DNA from: Pseudoscleropodium purum | Taxonomy: Eukaryota > Streptophyta > Bryopsida > Hypnales > Brachytheciaceae | Direction: 5' to 3' | Assembly (NCBI GenBank): GCA_963969395.1 | Contig: OZ017798.1 | Location: 13,880,173-13,944,172, forward strand | DNA: 64,000 bases | Part shown: positions 34,918-48,530 of the stretch, piece by piece | Position numbering within the stretch: position 1 is the stretch's first letter | Layout of the letters: the number at the start of each line of letters is the position of its first letter | Position numbers and translations under genes: made by a program | The notes under the pieces: generated by a model | What the model was told of the DNA's origin: nothing | The model's input: the letters and a program-made list of their open reading frames with translations, nothing else | Databases searched by the model: none

Positions 34918-37266
34918 CAGTCATGTGACCCATTTTCGTATACTACAAATGCATATGTTTTCAAAGAAAGTACAATTGATCATTTGATCTGTTCATGTTT
35001 GTCTCAAAATTAATACATTGATAATTCCCCTTCCTCAAAAAAACAAGTTTAATTATTTTACACAAGTACAAGACATTCAAACCCCATCCAGCCTTTTCTA
35101 ACTTTCAAAACCATTAACAATAGAGGTCATTCAAACTAAAGTCTCCCAACCAAGATAAAAACAGTGACACAGTAAAGGACATGCAAGTGAACACAATCAA
35201 ATTATTTCCTGTGCTTGAAAAAAAACTGGTCTACTCTACACATTCAAATAGAAAATGAATCCCATCAACCCTTTCCTAACTTTCAAAACCATTAACAATA
35301 GAGGTCATTGAAAGTAAGGCCTCCCAATCAAGAGTAAAACAACGATTCAAACACTAAGGTTTTTACTAATTTATTTACGTGATGGCACCATCTAACTTAC
35401 ATGGAGACTATCACAATTCCCGCTCCCTTGCCAAACTCAAAATGACAAACACTAACGACTTGAGGATGCCCCCCCACTAGAACCATAATAAAAAACAAGA
35501 TTAACTGAATTATGCACAATTGAATTAGAAGGCACTTCCAAAAGGTAGCAACTAGAGTTTATACTACTACACATATTACGGAGAACACCACCGGTGAATG
35601 CAAACTTGTTTGACTATGCACTTGTGAAGTAAATACTAGGCAAAGGAAAAATATCGCTTGCCAGCACTCGCCACCTCTATCGCTACACTCACCACCTTTG
35701 TTGTTGCACTCACAACCTCCGTTGCAACACTCGCAACCTCCATCACCTAAAGTGCTTTGATCCTCTCACTAGTACTAGTAGGAACTCACTTCGTCTGCCA
35801 TGGTGAAGCACTCTCAACTGTTTGCTAATTGCTTGAGGTGGAAAAGAAAAGTTATAGTACTAACAACAACTCCAAACAACACACATACTACTCTCTCCTC
35901 CAAAACAACCCCAAAACCATTGGGAGGGAGGAGGTGGGAGGGAGAAGAAGAGGTGCCATCAAGAGCAAAAGGAGAGTAGCTGGAGTTGATGGCTAAGGCT
36001 CCCTTAAGATGGCACACCGTCCCATGACATAAACTCACATTGATCATTATGTAAAATTTTGATTACTTTAGCGTTTTAATTAAATTAGTTGATTTTAGAG
36101 CTTTAGAAGTTCTTTTGCTTACTTCAGAGGTTTTGAAGCTTAGGTTTTACTAAATTATATTAGGTGAAGACAGATTTATTATTTTTCCAATAATTTTAGA
36201 ATGAATATTCTTTTTATACTTTTTTTGCATTATTTGCCCATATGGAGATGGAAATAGAGTTGTTGTGAGAAGAAGTTAGTAAGAGCAATTTACATTATAT
36301 ATATTTTTTCAACAATTTATGAAGTGGTTAGAAATTTCTAGAGTACTTAGTCTACCCTTCATATTCCAAAAGAATTTTTACAATACCCCAAAACATCCTC
36401 AAAATATATTGATCAATAAGGAACTTCACTATACCTTATACATAAATTCATATATATATGTGTGTTGAAATTTTCTATATGGAAGGCTATTTAACATTGT
36501 AATTATAATTTCAAAATATATAATTAATATGCCCCAATTTTTTCTACTTCTATTGGTTGATCAATTTTCTTTTCCTATAATATTATCTAGTTCAAACTGA
36601 AATTTTAAGCATTATTTTTAACATGTCCATATTATAATTCATCAATTTATATATGGTTCTAGGATTGATCAATTAGTATATTAGGTAATGTGATTGTATA
36701 TTGAAACTACTTTTGAATAGAGTGTATAGAAACAACACATATAATTATAGAAATCATTATAAATTGATGTTATACAAACAAAATAATCAATTCATGCAAA
36801 TAAATCATGCATGTTTATTAGGAGAAAACCAAAGTCACAAAAATATTTTATTGTGTACTATTAGACCTCATATAATCATATATTTATAGATGTTGAGTTT
36901 TAAAATTAATGAGATCTACAAAAATAATCTTATTCAATGTGTGAGGCAACAAATAAAATATTAGATTTATAGTTTAGGATTTAGGATACAATACAATTTA
37001 CAATAGCTCCAATTTGAAAAAAGAAATTCAAAATATGCATAAACAAGTTGTTTTTCTTCATATCACTTTGAGTTGTAGTTCAAAACAACTATCTTTCCAC
37101 TATTCCTAGTGGTAGAGGCATACCAAATAGATATGGAACGAAATTTCATTGTAAGATAGAAATACATACCAACTAGTAGTACATACTAACCAATGGTAGG
37201 GGATAGGACTCGGCAAACAAAGACAATTTAAAAAGCAAAACATGGGACAAACGCAAGGGGCGAATC
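34918..37266. other. AT-rich spacer with one duplicated 90-bp block
   Basis: A block beginning CCCATC(C/A)A(G/A)CC and including TTTCAAAACCATTAACAATA occurs at about 35083-35170 and again at about 35258-35348. A tract near 35640-35750 repeats CACTCACCACCTTTG-like units. The rest to 37266 has no coding signal. Confidence 0.5.
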
Positions 37267-37452
37267 CTAAATCCTAAACGTAGCATAGGAAGGGATCGAG
37301 AGCCACCTTTGGCTAGCAAGTAGAAGGCTGGATGCTAGACCAAAGGTTTCATAGTGTTTGATTGCATTTGAGATGCTCCCCTCCCTATACAATTCTACAA
37401 GGGCGTGCTCCATCCTCTGCTTCAAAGTGTCTGTGTAAAACGCTATCTCCAT
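37267..37452 (-). CDS. Possible small protein or gene fragment, 61 aa
   Basis: An ATG at 37452 opens a frame with TLKQRMEHALVELYREGSIS, which looks like an amphipathic helix. No domain is recognised. It lies just outside the hAT-type element and its upstream part would be interrupted by that insertion. Chance frame remains possible. Confidence 0.22.
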   Translation of the reverse strand: MEIAFYTDTLKQRMEHALVELYREGSISNAIKHYETFGLASSLLLASQRWLSIPSYATFRI

Positions 37453-37509
37453 CTTTGCTCTAGGTTGCAAGACTCTGTTTTCAAAAATCCTAAATTTAAC
37501 CCTAATTTT

Positions 37510-37776
37510 CAGGGTTGACGAATCTCTACGTCCGCCCCAAAATAGCGTCCGTAATCCGGACGCAGCATCCGTCCCGCCGTCGGAAGGCAGACGGGCGGGG
37601 TGGGGTGGACGGGCGGGGCGGAAGGACGGGGCGGATGCCCAGATCAGTCCGCGTATTGATCGGACGGTCATACTGGGGCGGACGGGTATCGGGGCGGACG
37701 AGGGGACAGGCGGACGGGGCGGTCCCGGCAGAGGCTGCGGACACAGCATTCGCGTCCGAACGTCGTGTCAACCCTG
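37510..37776. mobile_element. hAT-type non-autonomous element, GC-rich, 8-bp target duplication
   Basis: Ends are CAGGGTTGAC and its complement (GTCAACCCTG), 10 bp perfect, and the flanks carry identical 8 bp CTAATTTT at 37502-37509 and 37777-37784. CAGGG-type ends with 8-bp duplications define hAT elements. The 267-bp interior is about 65-70 percent GC, in a 30 percent GC background, and is full of GGCGGACGGG/CGTCCG units, many of them self-complementary. There is no transposase. The long open frames on both strands across it are side effects of GC content. Confidence 0.9.
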
Positions 37777-37840
37777 CTAATTTTGCTCTTTCCCACCCCA
37801 ACTTGATACTTGCATCTAATACGGCACACAAGAAGAAGGT

Positions 37841-38395
37841 GATTGTTTTTGAAGGATTGCTCTCAAAAGGCTTCCGCCAATTGCAGAAACTCCACCAAAA
37901 CAGCAAACCTCCAAAAAACCATTACCAGTCAACTCTTGCAACTGCACCATGCCCTTTGAGTTGTGTGTTTTTAAAAGATTGCTCGTGGAGGGCTTTCGCC
38001 AATTGCAAAAACTCCACCAAAGCAACATACCTTCAAGAAACCACCGTCCATCAACCTTCCTACAACACTTCTCAATGCATCTCATTGGTGGTCAACTACA
38101 CCCTTCAAGTTGTATATTTTTGAAGGATTGCTCCTGGAGGGCTTTTGCCAATTGCAGAAACTCCACCAGAGCAACACACCTTCAAGAAACCATCGCCTTC
38201 AACCTTCCTACAACACATCTCAATGCAACTCACTGGTGGTCAAGTTTGCCCTTTGAATTGTGTGGTTTTGAAGGATTGCTCTTAGAGGACTTCTACCAAT
38301 TGCAGAAACTTCACCAGAGCAACACACCCTCAAGAAACCACCGCTTGTCAACTCTCCTACAACACTTCTTAATGCAGCTTACTGCCTACTTATAA
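37841..38395. repeat. Four-copy tandem repeat, unit about 120-150 bp
   Basis: Units starting with TTTTTGAAGGATTGCTC-like sequence occur at about 37846, 37968, 38116 and 38265. Each holds CCAATTGCAGAAACTCCACC and, in the last three, ACCTTCAAGAAACCA and CCTACAACAC. Overlapping open frames are products of the repetition. The first unit lies about 60 bp from the hAT-type element. Confidence 0.85.
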
Positions 38396-39848
38396 AATGC
38401 ATAGAGGAAGATCCATCTCCAAAAGAGATTGTCTCTTCACCCCCAAGCTCCATCTTATATCATCTAGACTATCAATAAAGACTATTAGTCCTTAATATAG
38501 ACTAGGATTTCTTTTCTACTTATAGCTTTCTATCTATGGTTCTTTCTAAAACCATTCACTAAAGTAAAAGTCCTAGTTATACTTCTCCAATCATATCTTA
38601 TCTAAATCTCATTCATATCTTGATCTTCTACTTGGACAAAGACAAATAGATGGAAGCAAAAACAAATCAAAAGAATATAGAAACAAAATTGGTTGCCCCC
38701 TCCAAATCACAATTTTTTCACCAAATATGCGTTGAATTAGTTATTCTAGCCATTTATTTCACAAAAAGTAGCAGGACACATTTATATTTTCTATACTAAT
38801 CTAAGGCACATTTTGCAATTTGGCTTCTATTGTAAGAAAAAAAATAGACAAAATTCCACCATTTTCACATAAATTTATTTGATGTGTTTTATTATTTTAA
38901 CTAAGTTTCACGGAAGCAACCCCCTTGTCAAAAATGGTAATAGCTTTTGAGCTAATTCTGGGATAGGTATTATAAGAACACTGATTTCTACAACTCATTT
39001 AAAATGGTTTCCTTCTAATTATCATGCACAAAAAATATTTAACCATTACAAGCTTCAAATGACATTCAACTAAATCATGATAAAATGATAATTAGTAGTA
39101 CATTCAAGCTTGAATGACCTTGGGACTATTTAAATTGTAGTTTGATTTGGCAACTCCTAATAATTTGTGGATCATAACAAAATTTCAAGTGTCTTTAGTG
39201 CTTGGATTCAGGACTCAAGTATACTTTCTATATTGGTGGAATTGGTAATACCTATTTTGGCATTGAAGCTCATGAAGTCTACGGGAATTGAAATTAATAG
39301 TTGCCATTTGGAGCCAATGGTGCTTTCATCTAATTCATTGAAACCTTTCCATCCACTAGGAGCCTTCATCGATCAATCCATATGGCACACATTGTAGACT
39401 AGTAGTATTACTACCTACTATACCCCTCTTTCTTGTTTTAATTGTCATAGTCATTGATGATGTTTTTGTAGTATTTTCTAGCACAAAATATGATTATCAC
39501 ACAATTTGTTGTCACTTCAAGTACAAAAATAGATGGAAGATTAGTAGCACTAACACAATCAGCAATATTGATAAAGAAAATAGAGTTTTCTAGTGTCCCT
39601 TATAAGACAATCCTTTGAAAGCTAGGAAAGAATTCATATTCCATTGAGTACTAAAAATAAACTTACAAATAATATGTCTTTAGTATTGTATAAGAGGAAC
39701 AATTTTAGGGTTAACAATATCTTGGTGGACTTGAGGCTTCTAATTGCTTAGCATGTATCATGGAACAAGCTCAAAATTTTTTGGAGAAAATGTAATTTTA
39801 AATGAAAGGAATTTCTCAAGTGTATAGATAATTTATTAATGTCATAAC
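38396..39848. other. AT-rich spacer, no gene seen
   Basis: No open frame or repeat with clear ends is visible. Confidence 0.5.
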
Positions 39849-40130
39849 CATTAGATGAAATTTGAGGCCTCCAAGAGACTGCAAGTAATCTGGCCTTGAG
39901 AATATAGTGAACGCGGTCAACAGTGTAGTCTGACGTAGCCAAGAGAGTGCAACATCATTGTCCAAAAAATAAAAATAAAATTTTCAACTTTTTTTTGGCA
40001 TTCTAAGATTTAAATTTTTTTTCTTTCAAATTTATTTTGTGGGAATAGCCGATTGTCTCCTTCACTACGAGGAAATAGGGTTGGGAATAGGCCCAAAATG
40101 AGCTTTGGAGGCCTCAAATTTCATCTAATG
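39849..40130. mobile_element. MITE of the CATTAGAAGA family with perfect 24-bp inverted ends
   Basis: The left end (39849-39872) CATTAGATGAAATTTGAGGC plus CTCC is exactly complementary to the right end (40107-40130). Length is 282 bp. The interior has the same order as the copy at 21341: a GC-rich part, an AT-rich core, a GC-rich part. It is the best-preserved member and defines the family. Confidence 0.85.
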
Positions 40131-41149
40131 TACTTATGCATAGGTGTTTCAATTCTTCATATTATATACTATATGTTTTTTTTCTAAAATTTAAACAAAT
40201 CAAGAATTTTTAAATTTTATTTTGTTTATTTTGTTTTTTAATTGCCTATTTGTTTTATCTTTTCCATTTGGTATAATGTTTACTCAAGCCATCTTCTAAG
40301 TTATTTTAATGCCAATGACTCTTGTGTATGATACTAAGCGTACGTAGAAAATTCATCTTATATTTTGTTTGTACTATCCAAAAACAATCAATGGAATTGA
40401 TTGTTTCCATAGTGAAGGGATAAAATTAGTATTCTATATTTATTTTAGCAACCAATAGAGCAAATTATTTCCATGCCTTTAAAATTCATACTAAATTTTT
40501 TTGATTTGATATGAAGAAGTTATAGATCAATCTTTGATTTCCTCCAAAAATTATGATTTTGTATGTATTATTTGCTAGTTATTTAATTAATAGTTAATTC
40601 TTACATAAAAAATTGCTTCATGAAATCACTCATTGGAAATTGTATTTTATTATGTTGGCAAATATAATACATTTTGTAATTAATATCATTTCAATCTTCA
40701 TGATTGACAATAGTAAATAATTGAATGCCCATGATTATTAACTTTCCAATCGAAGCTATGCTTTTGAAATAATGAATGTTTAGTTACATCAACATTAATA
40801 TACAATCTTGTAGATAATTATCAAAAAATAACATAGAATCAATAAATCATGGGGCTGACCTTAGAACATAACACCATTCAATAAAAAATCAAAAGACAAT
40901 TAATTGTTGATTTTCTAATGTATGAATACATATCACCAATAGAGGTATAGGGAACTTGAAAATGAACTAGCACTCATTAACCGCTTAAGTTCCAAATGTT
41001 GTTTTCTGGAATTATAGATATTTTGGGCCACTTGCTTTCAAAGGAATTTTTTTTTCTTTTAAATTTCCACACAACATGCGCCTAAGGAACAACCGCAAGG
41101 ACCAACAATTTTCATAACTTTTTATTGCATAGTTAAAAATGATTGTATA
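40131..41149. other. AT-rich spacer, no gene seen
   Basis: No coding frame or clear repeat boundary. Confidence 0.5.
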
Positions 41150-41660
41150 ATATGTAGGTTTTCTCCTAAGTTGTGCAATCAAGGCAACTCAAAAAAATTC
41201 TTTATATATATATATATATAAATAAAAATTTGAAATTGATTTTAGAGATTTTTATATACACAAAAAACTTTAAATCATTCTATTTTGATTTGATGAAATG
41301 AAAGTTATGAGGAGTCTCAGTTTCAAGGTGGTTATAGAAGTTCTAGTCTAAATAAACTTTGAAGTCCTTTATTTAATTCAGATTTCAATATTTTTGAAAA
41401 AAAATAGAAAGATTGGATGCAGGTTCTTTATTACAACAATAAACCTATGGGATTGGCATTTTTCAATTCTATAATAAATTATTATTTAACAGTTTTTTTG
41501 TTTTGAATCATTCTCTATTTCTTTCTATTGACTATTTTTTTCTTATATGTTTTACAATTCCAAATGATCTAGTATTTATCAAGCATGTAGCCAACTTCCT
41601 TTGAAGAATGAATCCAAATAAAAAAACCATTTTTGACATTTTTTCATACAAATTTGTCCT
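41150..41660 (+). repeat. Dispersed repeat family D, copy 3
   Basis: Matches 22040-22440 on the same strand, with shared GGGATTGGCATTTTTCAATT near 41450 and TACAATTCCAAATGATCT near 41553, and 18820-19260 inverted. A TA microsatellite precedes it. Beyond about 41660 similarity fades, and a 127-codon plus frame 41608-41991 has no family resemblance. Confidence 0.65.
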
Positions 41661-44359
41661 TCTAAGGTGTAGTTGCTCAAATCTTTGCAAGGCCAAAATA
41701 AAGATTTTTATAAATCCAAACACTAATATATTTCAATCCATGCAATGGGGAAATCTCAAACTTCTTCCACATCTTCTAAAACTAGTGTACTACAAGATCC
41801 TATGGTTACATTTTAAAAATAATAATAATTCTCTTGTTTCCTTGGATGAACTCACCGGAAAGGGCAATTTTGAGTGTTTTTCCATAGAAAATGACCTTAG
41901 ACATTGTGGGGTTAAAAATAAAGTGCATTTCATACCCTACATCCACGTACATAGTATGGTTGTAGCACTCCATGAAGAACTTTTGAAATGAATTATATCA
42001 TTGTCTTGGCAAAGTGCGGGGGGATATTTATAGAGTTGAATTTGATGGCAAAGGTTTTCATGTTTAGGATTGTAAGTTCCAAATAATGATCCTAGTGTAC
42101 TTTTTGTCAATGAGGAGCACTATTGAATTCGTGTTGCTCAGAAATCCTTACTAACATTCAGACTACAATTCTTTGTTGTCAATGAAGAGGTTAAATTGAT
42201 ATCACTCTAAGTAATTTGATTCACTTTATTTATATGGAAGCGGATATGAACAATAGAATGTTCTAGTCAGTTGTCGTATGGAGAATTGCAGATACAAAAT
42301 TCAATTTCCTAGTATGAGGTACAACTATCTTTCCATTTGTGGATGTGCAGACATTCTTTAATTTATGACAATTCAAAATAGTCCAAGTACTACCTAATTA
42401 AAACTTCTAATTAATGTATCCATCTTTTTTTTTCCATTCAACATAGTGCAAATGGGATTGTGGTTACAAATGGGCTATTAGAACTAGTGCATTTTTTATA
42501 ATATGTTTAGAGTATAACAGTACCTTAGATGGCACTTTAATCATGTAATTTTTTTAAATTTCAAATGAATAAGTGACATTTCTTTCAATTATGACAATGT
42601 TTTGTGTATTTTGAAATAGCAATGATCTTGAAATTATTTAAGAAACACTTACAAAATAAACCCATAATATACATCTAAAGATTAATAACTATGCTTCTTT
42701 AATTGATTTTCATAATTATATTCCTTTAGGTGTTAGTAGGTAGGGGAACCAAAATCTTTATTGATGTCTTTTGAAATGAATGTCGTACAAGCAATGTCTT
42801 TCTACAATCTCATAGTGAGTACACATGAACTTAAATATTGCATCACTTTTTGGGACCAAAAAAGCGCATTTCATCATAGTATTGAATGTATCAGGCTTGA
42901 AATTGGTGTTCCAATACTATATCAATTTCATCATACTAATGGAATTGAAACCATTTCCATTTCTACATATAAAGCCAATAATAAAAGTAACACAAGTGTA
43001 TTTATGATTCTTCTCCAAATTTTGTAAGCTTCGAAAATATTAATTATAATGAAAAACAAGGCACAAATTTAAACTTAAGTCCAATTCATACTATGATATG
43101 AATTATGAATCTACAATATAGTATATACATTACATTACACCAAAAATAAGCTCTAAACAAGGCTTCCATATTATGGACACCAAAGAATGGTAGTTTGCAA
43201 TTTCTGAATGAAAAATTGAAAAAAGAAAAAGAAATACAAACAAAATAATAGGAAAAACATGAAAGAATGAAAATTAAATGGGAAAAAAATGGAAGAAAAT
43301 GATAAAAAAAAAAAATAGGGAAGAGGTGAAAAAAGGCAAAATGAAAAAAATTGGAAAAGTGAAAAGAATTAATAAACAAAACCCTATAAGTTGTAAGGTT
43401 GACATTGCAAATGTTTTTTGTAAGAATAGAGGAAAAAAATGAAAATATACATTAAGGGGAACTTCAACACGTCAAAAATTTGACATAGTACAAATGCTAC
43501 ATTTAACTACTTCTAGACTTTTAAAAGTGTAGAATTAGTAATGGCCATTGGAGAAAAACAAATTGATTGTCATGAGAAAGTCCAACGTGTTGTAATATGT
43601 ACACAAAACATTTGGAGATCTCTACAAAACATTTGGAGATTTGTAATGGTACTAGGTAAGCTAACATTTTTGAGTGTCTAGTCAAGAATTCACTAAATAT
43701 TCCAAAAGTAGTGAAATATGACAATGTCTATTATAGACACTTCTAGTTCTATACTATTGTATACATAATTTGTAAAAAAACTATCATTTTCATCTATTAT
43801 TGACATATTCTTTTAATTTCATAATTATAGTATTGTACCTACTTCCATTTTTGTAATTGTATTATATTTTGGCTAGCAATGTGGTAGTCTAAAACTTGAA
43901 AAAGTTAGCTTTAGCCTTTGCTTTGGAGGCAATTGCAAGATTTAGGATTTAGTGTCCCAACTTCAAGGATTAAAGTTTGAAACAAAGGCAAATATTATGC
44001 ATCTATTGATGTGTTGTATAGCCTTCCAAAGTTTTAATTTATATAGGTCTTCTAGTGCTTTCTTAGTAACCCTTGAATGCCTATTAAGGTAGTCTACTCT
44101 AAAAGGGACCATCTTTTTAAAATGGATCCTATTTTTAGGTGGAGAATGGAAATGGCATGATCCTTAAATGAACCATTATAGCAATTAAATGCATTGAAGA
44201 AAAATTATTTTTCTATTGCAAGAACCAATCATTGTCTTTGATTTCCACACATCTCTTTAAAAGTTGCAAGTGGACTAATTTTGGGAAACCTATGGTCACA
44301 AATAGGTGCCTATGTCTTGAATCTTTGAAAATTTATAAGTAATTCAAAAATGCTTGGAA
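41661..44359. other. AT-rich spacer
   Basis: Contains a purine-rich low-complexity stretch at 43200-43380 (poly-A/G) and two copies of ACATTTGGAGAT at about 43609 and 43630, one of them an isolated relative of the palindrome family. No gene is seen. Confidence 0.5.
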
Positions 44360-45000
44360 AAATACAAAACCATTTGCATTAGGTTCCATCCCTATTTTTC
44401 TTTCTTTGTAAAACAATTTAAAAATATTTTTGTGAATGAAAGTCTATGAAAAGGGTGGATCATCCCTTAAATGGTCCATTTTAGAACATACTACCTTAAG
44501 TGAATCCTTTTTGAACATTGCTTTATTTTAGGCAATAGATTTGGCCAAAAAAACACTTGATCCAAGAGGGATTCATAGGCTAAGTAAATGAGGTTGTCTT
44601 TTGAATGGTTGCATTTTTATAATCAAACTAGAAATTGCTACAACCAAACATAAATTATAAGGGAAATTACACAAACTATTTACAATTTGCTTAGTATTGG
44701 AAAATGTACTCTTAGGAGAAATGGATCATGGTAATTGTTCTCATTACTAGATTATCTTCATGAATTATTTTACAAATCAGTATAAACCACAATTTTGACA
44801 AACAAAGAATTAGAACATTGAAATGCTTCAATCATATGAAAAATGTACTTTCGGTGAATTTTTGGTGTTATATCTTAGAAGCTCACTTTAAGAAAAGCTA
44901 AAATTAATGTATTTTATACTTGAATGTAAATAATGTATAATTATTTACCTTAGTTAACTATTTTTTGTGCAACCTATTATCTTCTTTCATACAAATTTCA
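44360..45000 (+). repeat. Dispersed repeat family E, copy 2
   Basis: Collinear with 20340-21060; see shared stretches there. Non-coding. Confidence 0.55.
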
Positions 45001-46948
45001 TAAAATTTATAGAACTTCATAAATAATTATTAATTTTCATTAGTAACACATTTGTATTTTGTTTGAATCCCTTCGGCCTATAGGAATTACTTCATTAAAT
45101 TAAAGTCTCATGACTGATGACCTGTATACATTTTCCAATCATATTCTTTCTACCTCTCCCTAATAATGTTTTGCAATCCTGAAGTGTTGTGTACACCGCC
45201 TATTGTGCAATCTACATACATGATAAGTAGATGTCTTCCATATAGCTTCCAATGCTTTGCATACTTCTCTACATGTTACACAAAGATCTCCCCACGTTTT
45301 GTATACATCTCCTGATGATCTTGAAAGATCTCCTAATGTGCAGTACATACTTCCTCATCAATGGTGTGCTTAGATCTCTTCATTTTCAAGATTATAGAAA
45401 AGGTATTGAATCCATGAATCATTGAGAATATTGAGTGATCTTTCTGAGTATCTATGATCCTACAGACCTATCTATAATTGTAGAAGCTATTTCCGGATTG
45501 CACATTATTAGTGGACTTTGGATTTTTGAACTTCAATTCAAAATAGGATTAATATTATTTTTTGGAAAATGGACAATTTCGAATTGACAATGACAATTTC
45601 AAATTATATGAAAACAAAAGAAGCTTGTAGAATTTGAAGGCATACATTCCAACTAAGGATAACAACATTTATGTGTTTGATTGACTTCTAAGGTGCAATT
45701 TCAAATTTTTGGAACTATGGGTTTAGATAGGAAACTCCTATAAGTTGTCTACCACCACAACAATAGGAAGAGCATCTACAATTACTCCTATATTAGTTAT
45801 CTTTGTAGCTTCATAAAGTGATTGCGGAAAAAAGTTGCACTTACAATAGGGACCTGTGACGTGTAAATTCCCAAACTCACAAAAAGTTATGTTTGTGTCA
45901 ACATATTGATACTTCTAATCTTCTTCATTTAACTACCACAAGACCATCCGACTGTTATGTAGTTATGTAGAAGGCAAGATTCCTTACTTTCAATGTGGCG
46001 TCGTGCATAGAATGATGCCTGCACTTTGTGTCGTTCCATGGTCAAAGTCAGTAATGAAGAGTTGCCGCCAAAGAATCCCGTGCACTCATTGTTGGTAGGA
46101 TTTTCAAACTCGGAAGCACTCCTTCTAGTAATGCTACTATGTTGTTGGCAAGCACTCTCGTTTTTTTGACTTCCATTGAATCTTCTTGTTCACTTTGTGT
46201 GTCTAGGTTGTGGAGATTCATGTTTATTACGATGTCTTGGTGTTGTCACGATGTTCACGTTGGACTTTAATATAGATTGCACTTTGTTGCAAAAAGGTGT
46301 GCCATCGTAAATTCATGGTGTGCCATGAATGTGGTGATAGCGTTTGGGTGCAGTCGAGTTTTTTTTATAGAAGGACTTCAATACTGACAACTTTTTGTTG
46401 AAGGAAGGTGGTCCATTGCCACTTCTTGGTATGCAAGGTTGCTAATTGCAGTGCAATGAGTGCATGAGTGACAATTTGAATGAATTATCTTGAAAGGTTC
46501 CCCAATGAATTCTTTTTGATTGAATTGTTGAATATGTAGGTGGATTTCATGATTTTCTAGTCAAAGAGAAGTCCGTCGGTTAGACAAAAGAGAGCAATTT
46601 TGAGATTAGGATTCTTGAAGAAGTAGCAGAATGATGTATAATACGACTGCTTTAGGAATGTGATATATTGTTGCTCGAGCTAGCATTGGCAATAGCGAAG
46701 AATTAGGAATTACAAGTGGAGCCTCGATCAACAACAAAATACAAGCCAATCAAGGTTAGACATGTGCCAAAACAAAATACATACAAAATACTTATACTAA
46801 TACCTGCCATGTGGGATGCATAGTTAGCAAACCTTTCTTTTTGACTACCCATCTAGAGATTTCTCGTTGGATTATGGCTAAAGAGCATATGCACAGCATT
46901 ATTAAATTATGCTAATGCGGAGTTGAGGGAGATTGCTTTTGGAATCCA
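45001..46948. other. Spacer with scattered AGATCTCC motifs
   Basis: At 45285-45340 AGATCTCCCC, CATCTCCTGATG and AGATCTCCTAATG follow one another, weak members of the palindrome family. The 62-codon minus frame over them reads as a GDLxxSxGDVYKTWGDL-like repeat. No other structure is apparent. Confidence 0.45.
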
Positions 46949-47540
46949 CATTTGGAGATCTCTAGATGATCCCAATATTGTAGATACTATGACTACAATT
47001 CACATTTGAACAATTTCCTTTTGAGTATTGGACTTTGAATTAGTCCCACCCATATCTGGAGATCTTCAGATAGATGTGGTGGTTCTTAGACTTTGTGGAA
47101 ATATAGTAAGGCTCGCTAGATGCTAGATCATTTAGAGTTGAATTTGTTAAATCTTATCTGGAGATCTCCAGATGGAAGAATGCATAGAAGCTCGATTTCT
47201 GAATGTAATAGGACCTTCTTGATGCTGCATATATGTAGAATGTTGTACGGCCCCCTATCTAGACATCTCTAGATGGGGATGGGTTTAGAAACCCTGATCT
47301 ACACCTCTGTTCAACAAAGACAGTCTGAGACAATGACGTTGTTCGAGCCACTTTGTATTTGGAGATCTCTAGATGAGGTTGGGTTTCAAATTACTTTCTA
47401 AATTCCAATGAATAAAACATCATCTGGAGATCTTCGGATGTAGATTGGATTGGGCATAATTTCTCTATAACAATTCCATCTAGTCTCATGTATATCACTT
47501 GCAATGTTCTAGTAACCACTCATCTGGAAATCTCCAAATG
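46949..47540. repeat. Palindrome family GGAGATCTCC, cluster 2
   Basis: Seven or more copies in 592 bp: 46949, 47054, 47156 (ATCTGGAGATCTCCAGAT, a perfect 18-bp palindrome), 47258, 47358, 47421 and 47521. Spacing is about 60-105 bp and the sequence between is not repeated. The cluster lies immediately upstream of the DUF7869-like relic. Confidence 0.88.
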
Positions 47541-48530
47541 AGGGTAGAATTTACAACACCATTATATGCATATGGGAATTATTCTCACTCTTTATTATGT
47601 TTGCTTGATTGTCAGGTTTATTCTACATTCAAAGGTTTGTCCTAGTACTACTTCCTTCCATAGAAGAGTTCAAATGGATACCTTCAGTCATTGTTGTGGA
47701 AATATTGTTGTCCCATATATGGGTGGACGTTCAATGGGATAAGGCTCTAATGATTCAACTGGTCGATCTTTGCCATATAACAATGGTGATAACGTCAGTC
47801 TTTCTTTACTTGGATTCGATAAAGTTGGAGAAGAATTGGTTGTGGATGCCTATTTTCAGGGCTAATAGCTAGGGATGGACATTCCATTGGAGCCGGGTGT
47901 TTTGAATTTGGTTCGGCTGCATCATCTTATCTAGGGAGCCGAGAATATCTTTGCGATCCCCTCTCAAAGGAGTATTTTATTGATGCGGGATGTTCTTCAT
48001 TAAAAAAATTTATGGATAGCAAGTGAAGTGAATAAGATATCTAGAGATACATCAATAGATTCATCTCCATTTGGTGCTCAAGATGATTAGGTTAGGCTTG
48101 AGGTGCATTTCTGAAATTTTAATGGAATACATTAGGCGTCGAGTCGAATTATTTGTTGGAAGCCCAAGGATCATTTTCAAGGCGGAATACTTGGTGACGA
48201 GTACCTAGGTGTAATAGTGTTAGATGTTTTTTTCATAATTGAGAATGCAATAATGACTCAAGCCCGATGGCCATTACATGCCTTTTGATTTCTAGTGGCT
48301 GATCATTGAAAGAGATAGTAGACTACTTTGTTGCTATTCTAGTTCTTCAAGACCCTTTAGCATATCTCGGAGGAAGGGAGAAGGTGCCTTATTAAATTAT
48401 AGTTTAGCAACCCAGTCTATGCATGAAGGATTCACTAGCCGTTTGGAAAACCCTAGAAGTAGAGATTTGGAAGGTTAGTGCTATCAAATGCTACAGCAGG
48501 TGTTGTTGCTAATTATTTCCTCAAGAATAG
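47541..48530 (+). pseudogene. Coding-like segment upstream of the DUF7869-like relic
   Basis: The plus frame 47609-47872 carries a hydrophobic segment FVLVLLPSIEEFKWIPSVIV and further on VITSVFLYLDSIKLEKNWLW, possibly one or two membrane segments. No ATG context or homologue is recognised. Position and strand fit an upstream exon of the following relic, which is an inference. Confidence 0.3.

Noticed and set aside
37510..37776. CpG-island promoter
   Set aside because: Terminal repeats and an exact target duplication explain the GC-rich block as a transposon.
37515..38123. 202-codon plus frame and overlapping 160-codon minus frame at the GC-rich block
   Set aside because: Both cross the hAT element and the tandem repeat, so they are by-products of GC content and repetition.
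43086..43379. 97-codon Phe-rich minus-strand frame
   Set aside because: Derived from a purine-rich low-complexity tract; no membrane protein pattern beyond that.
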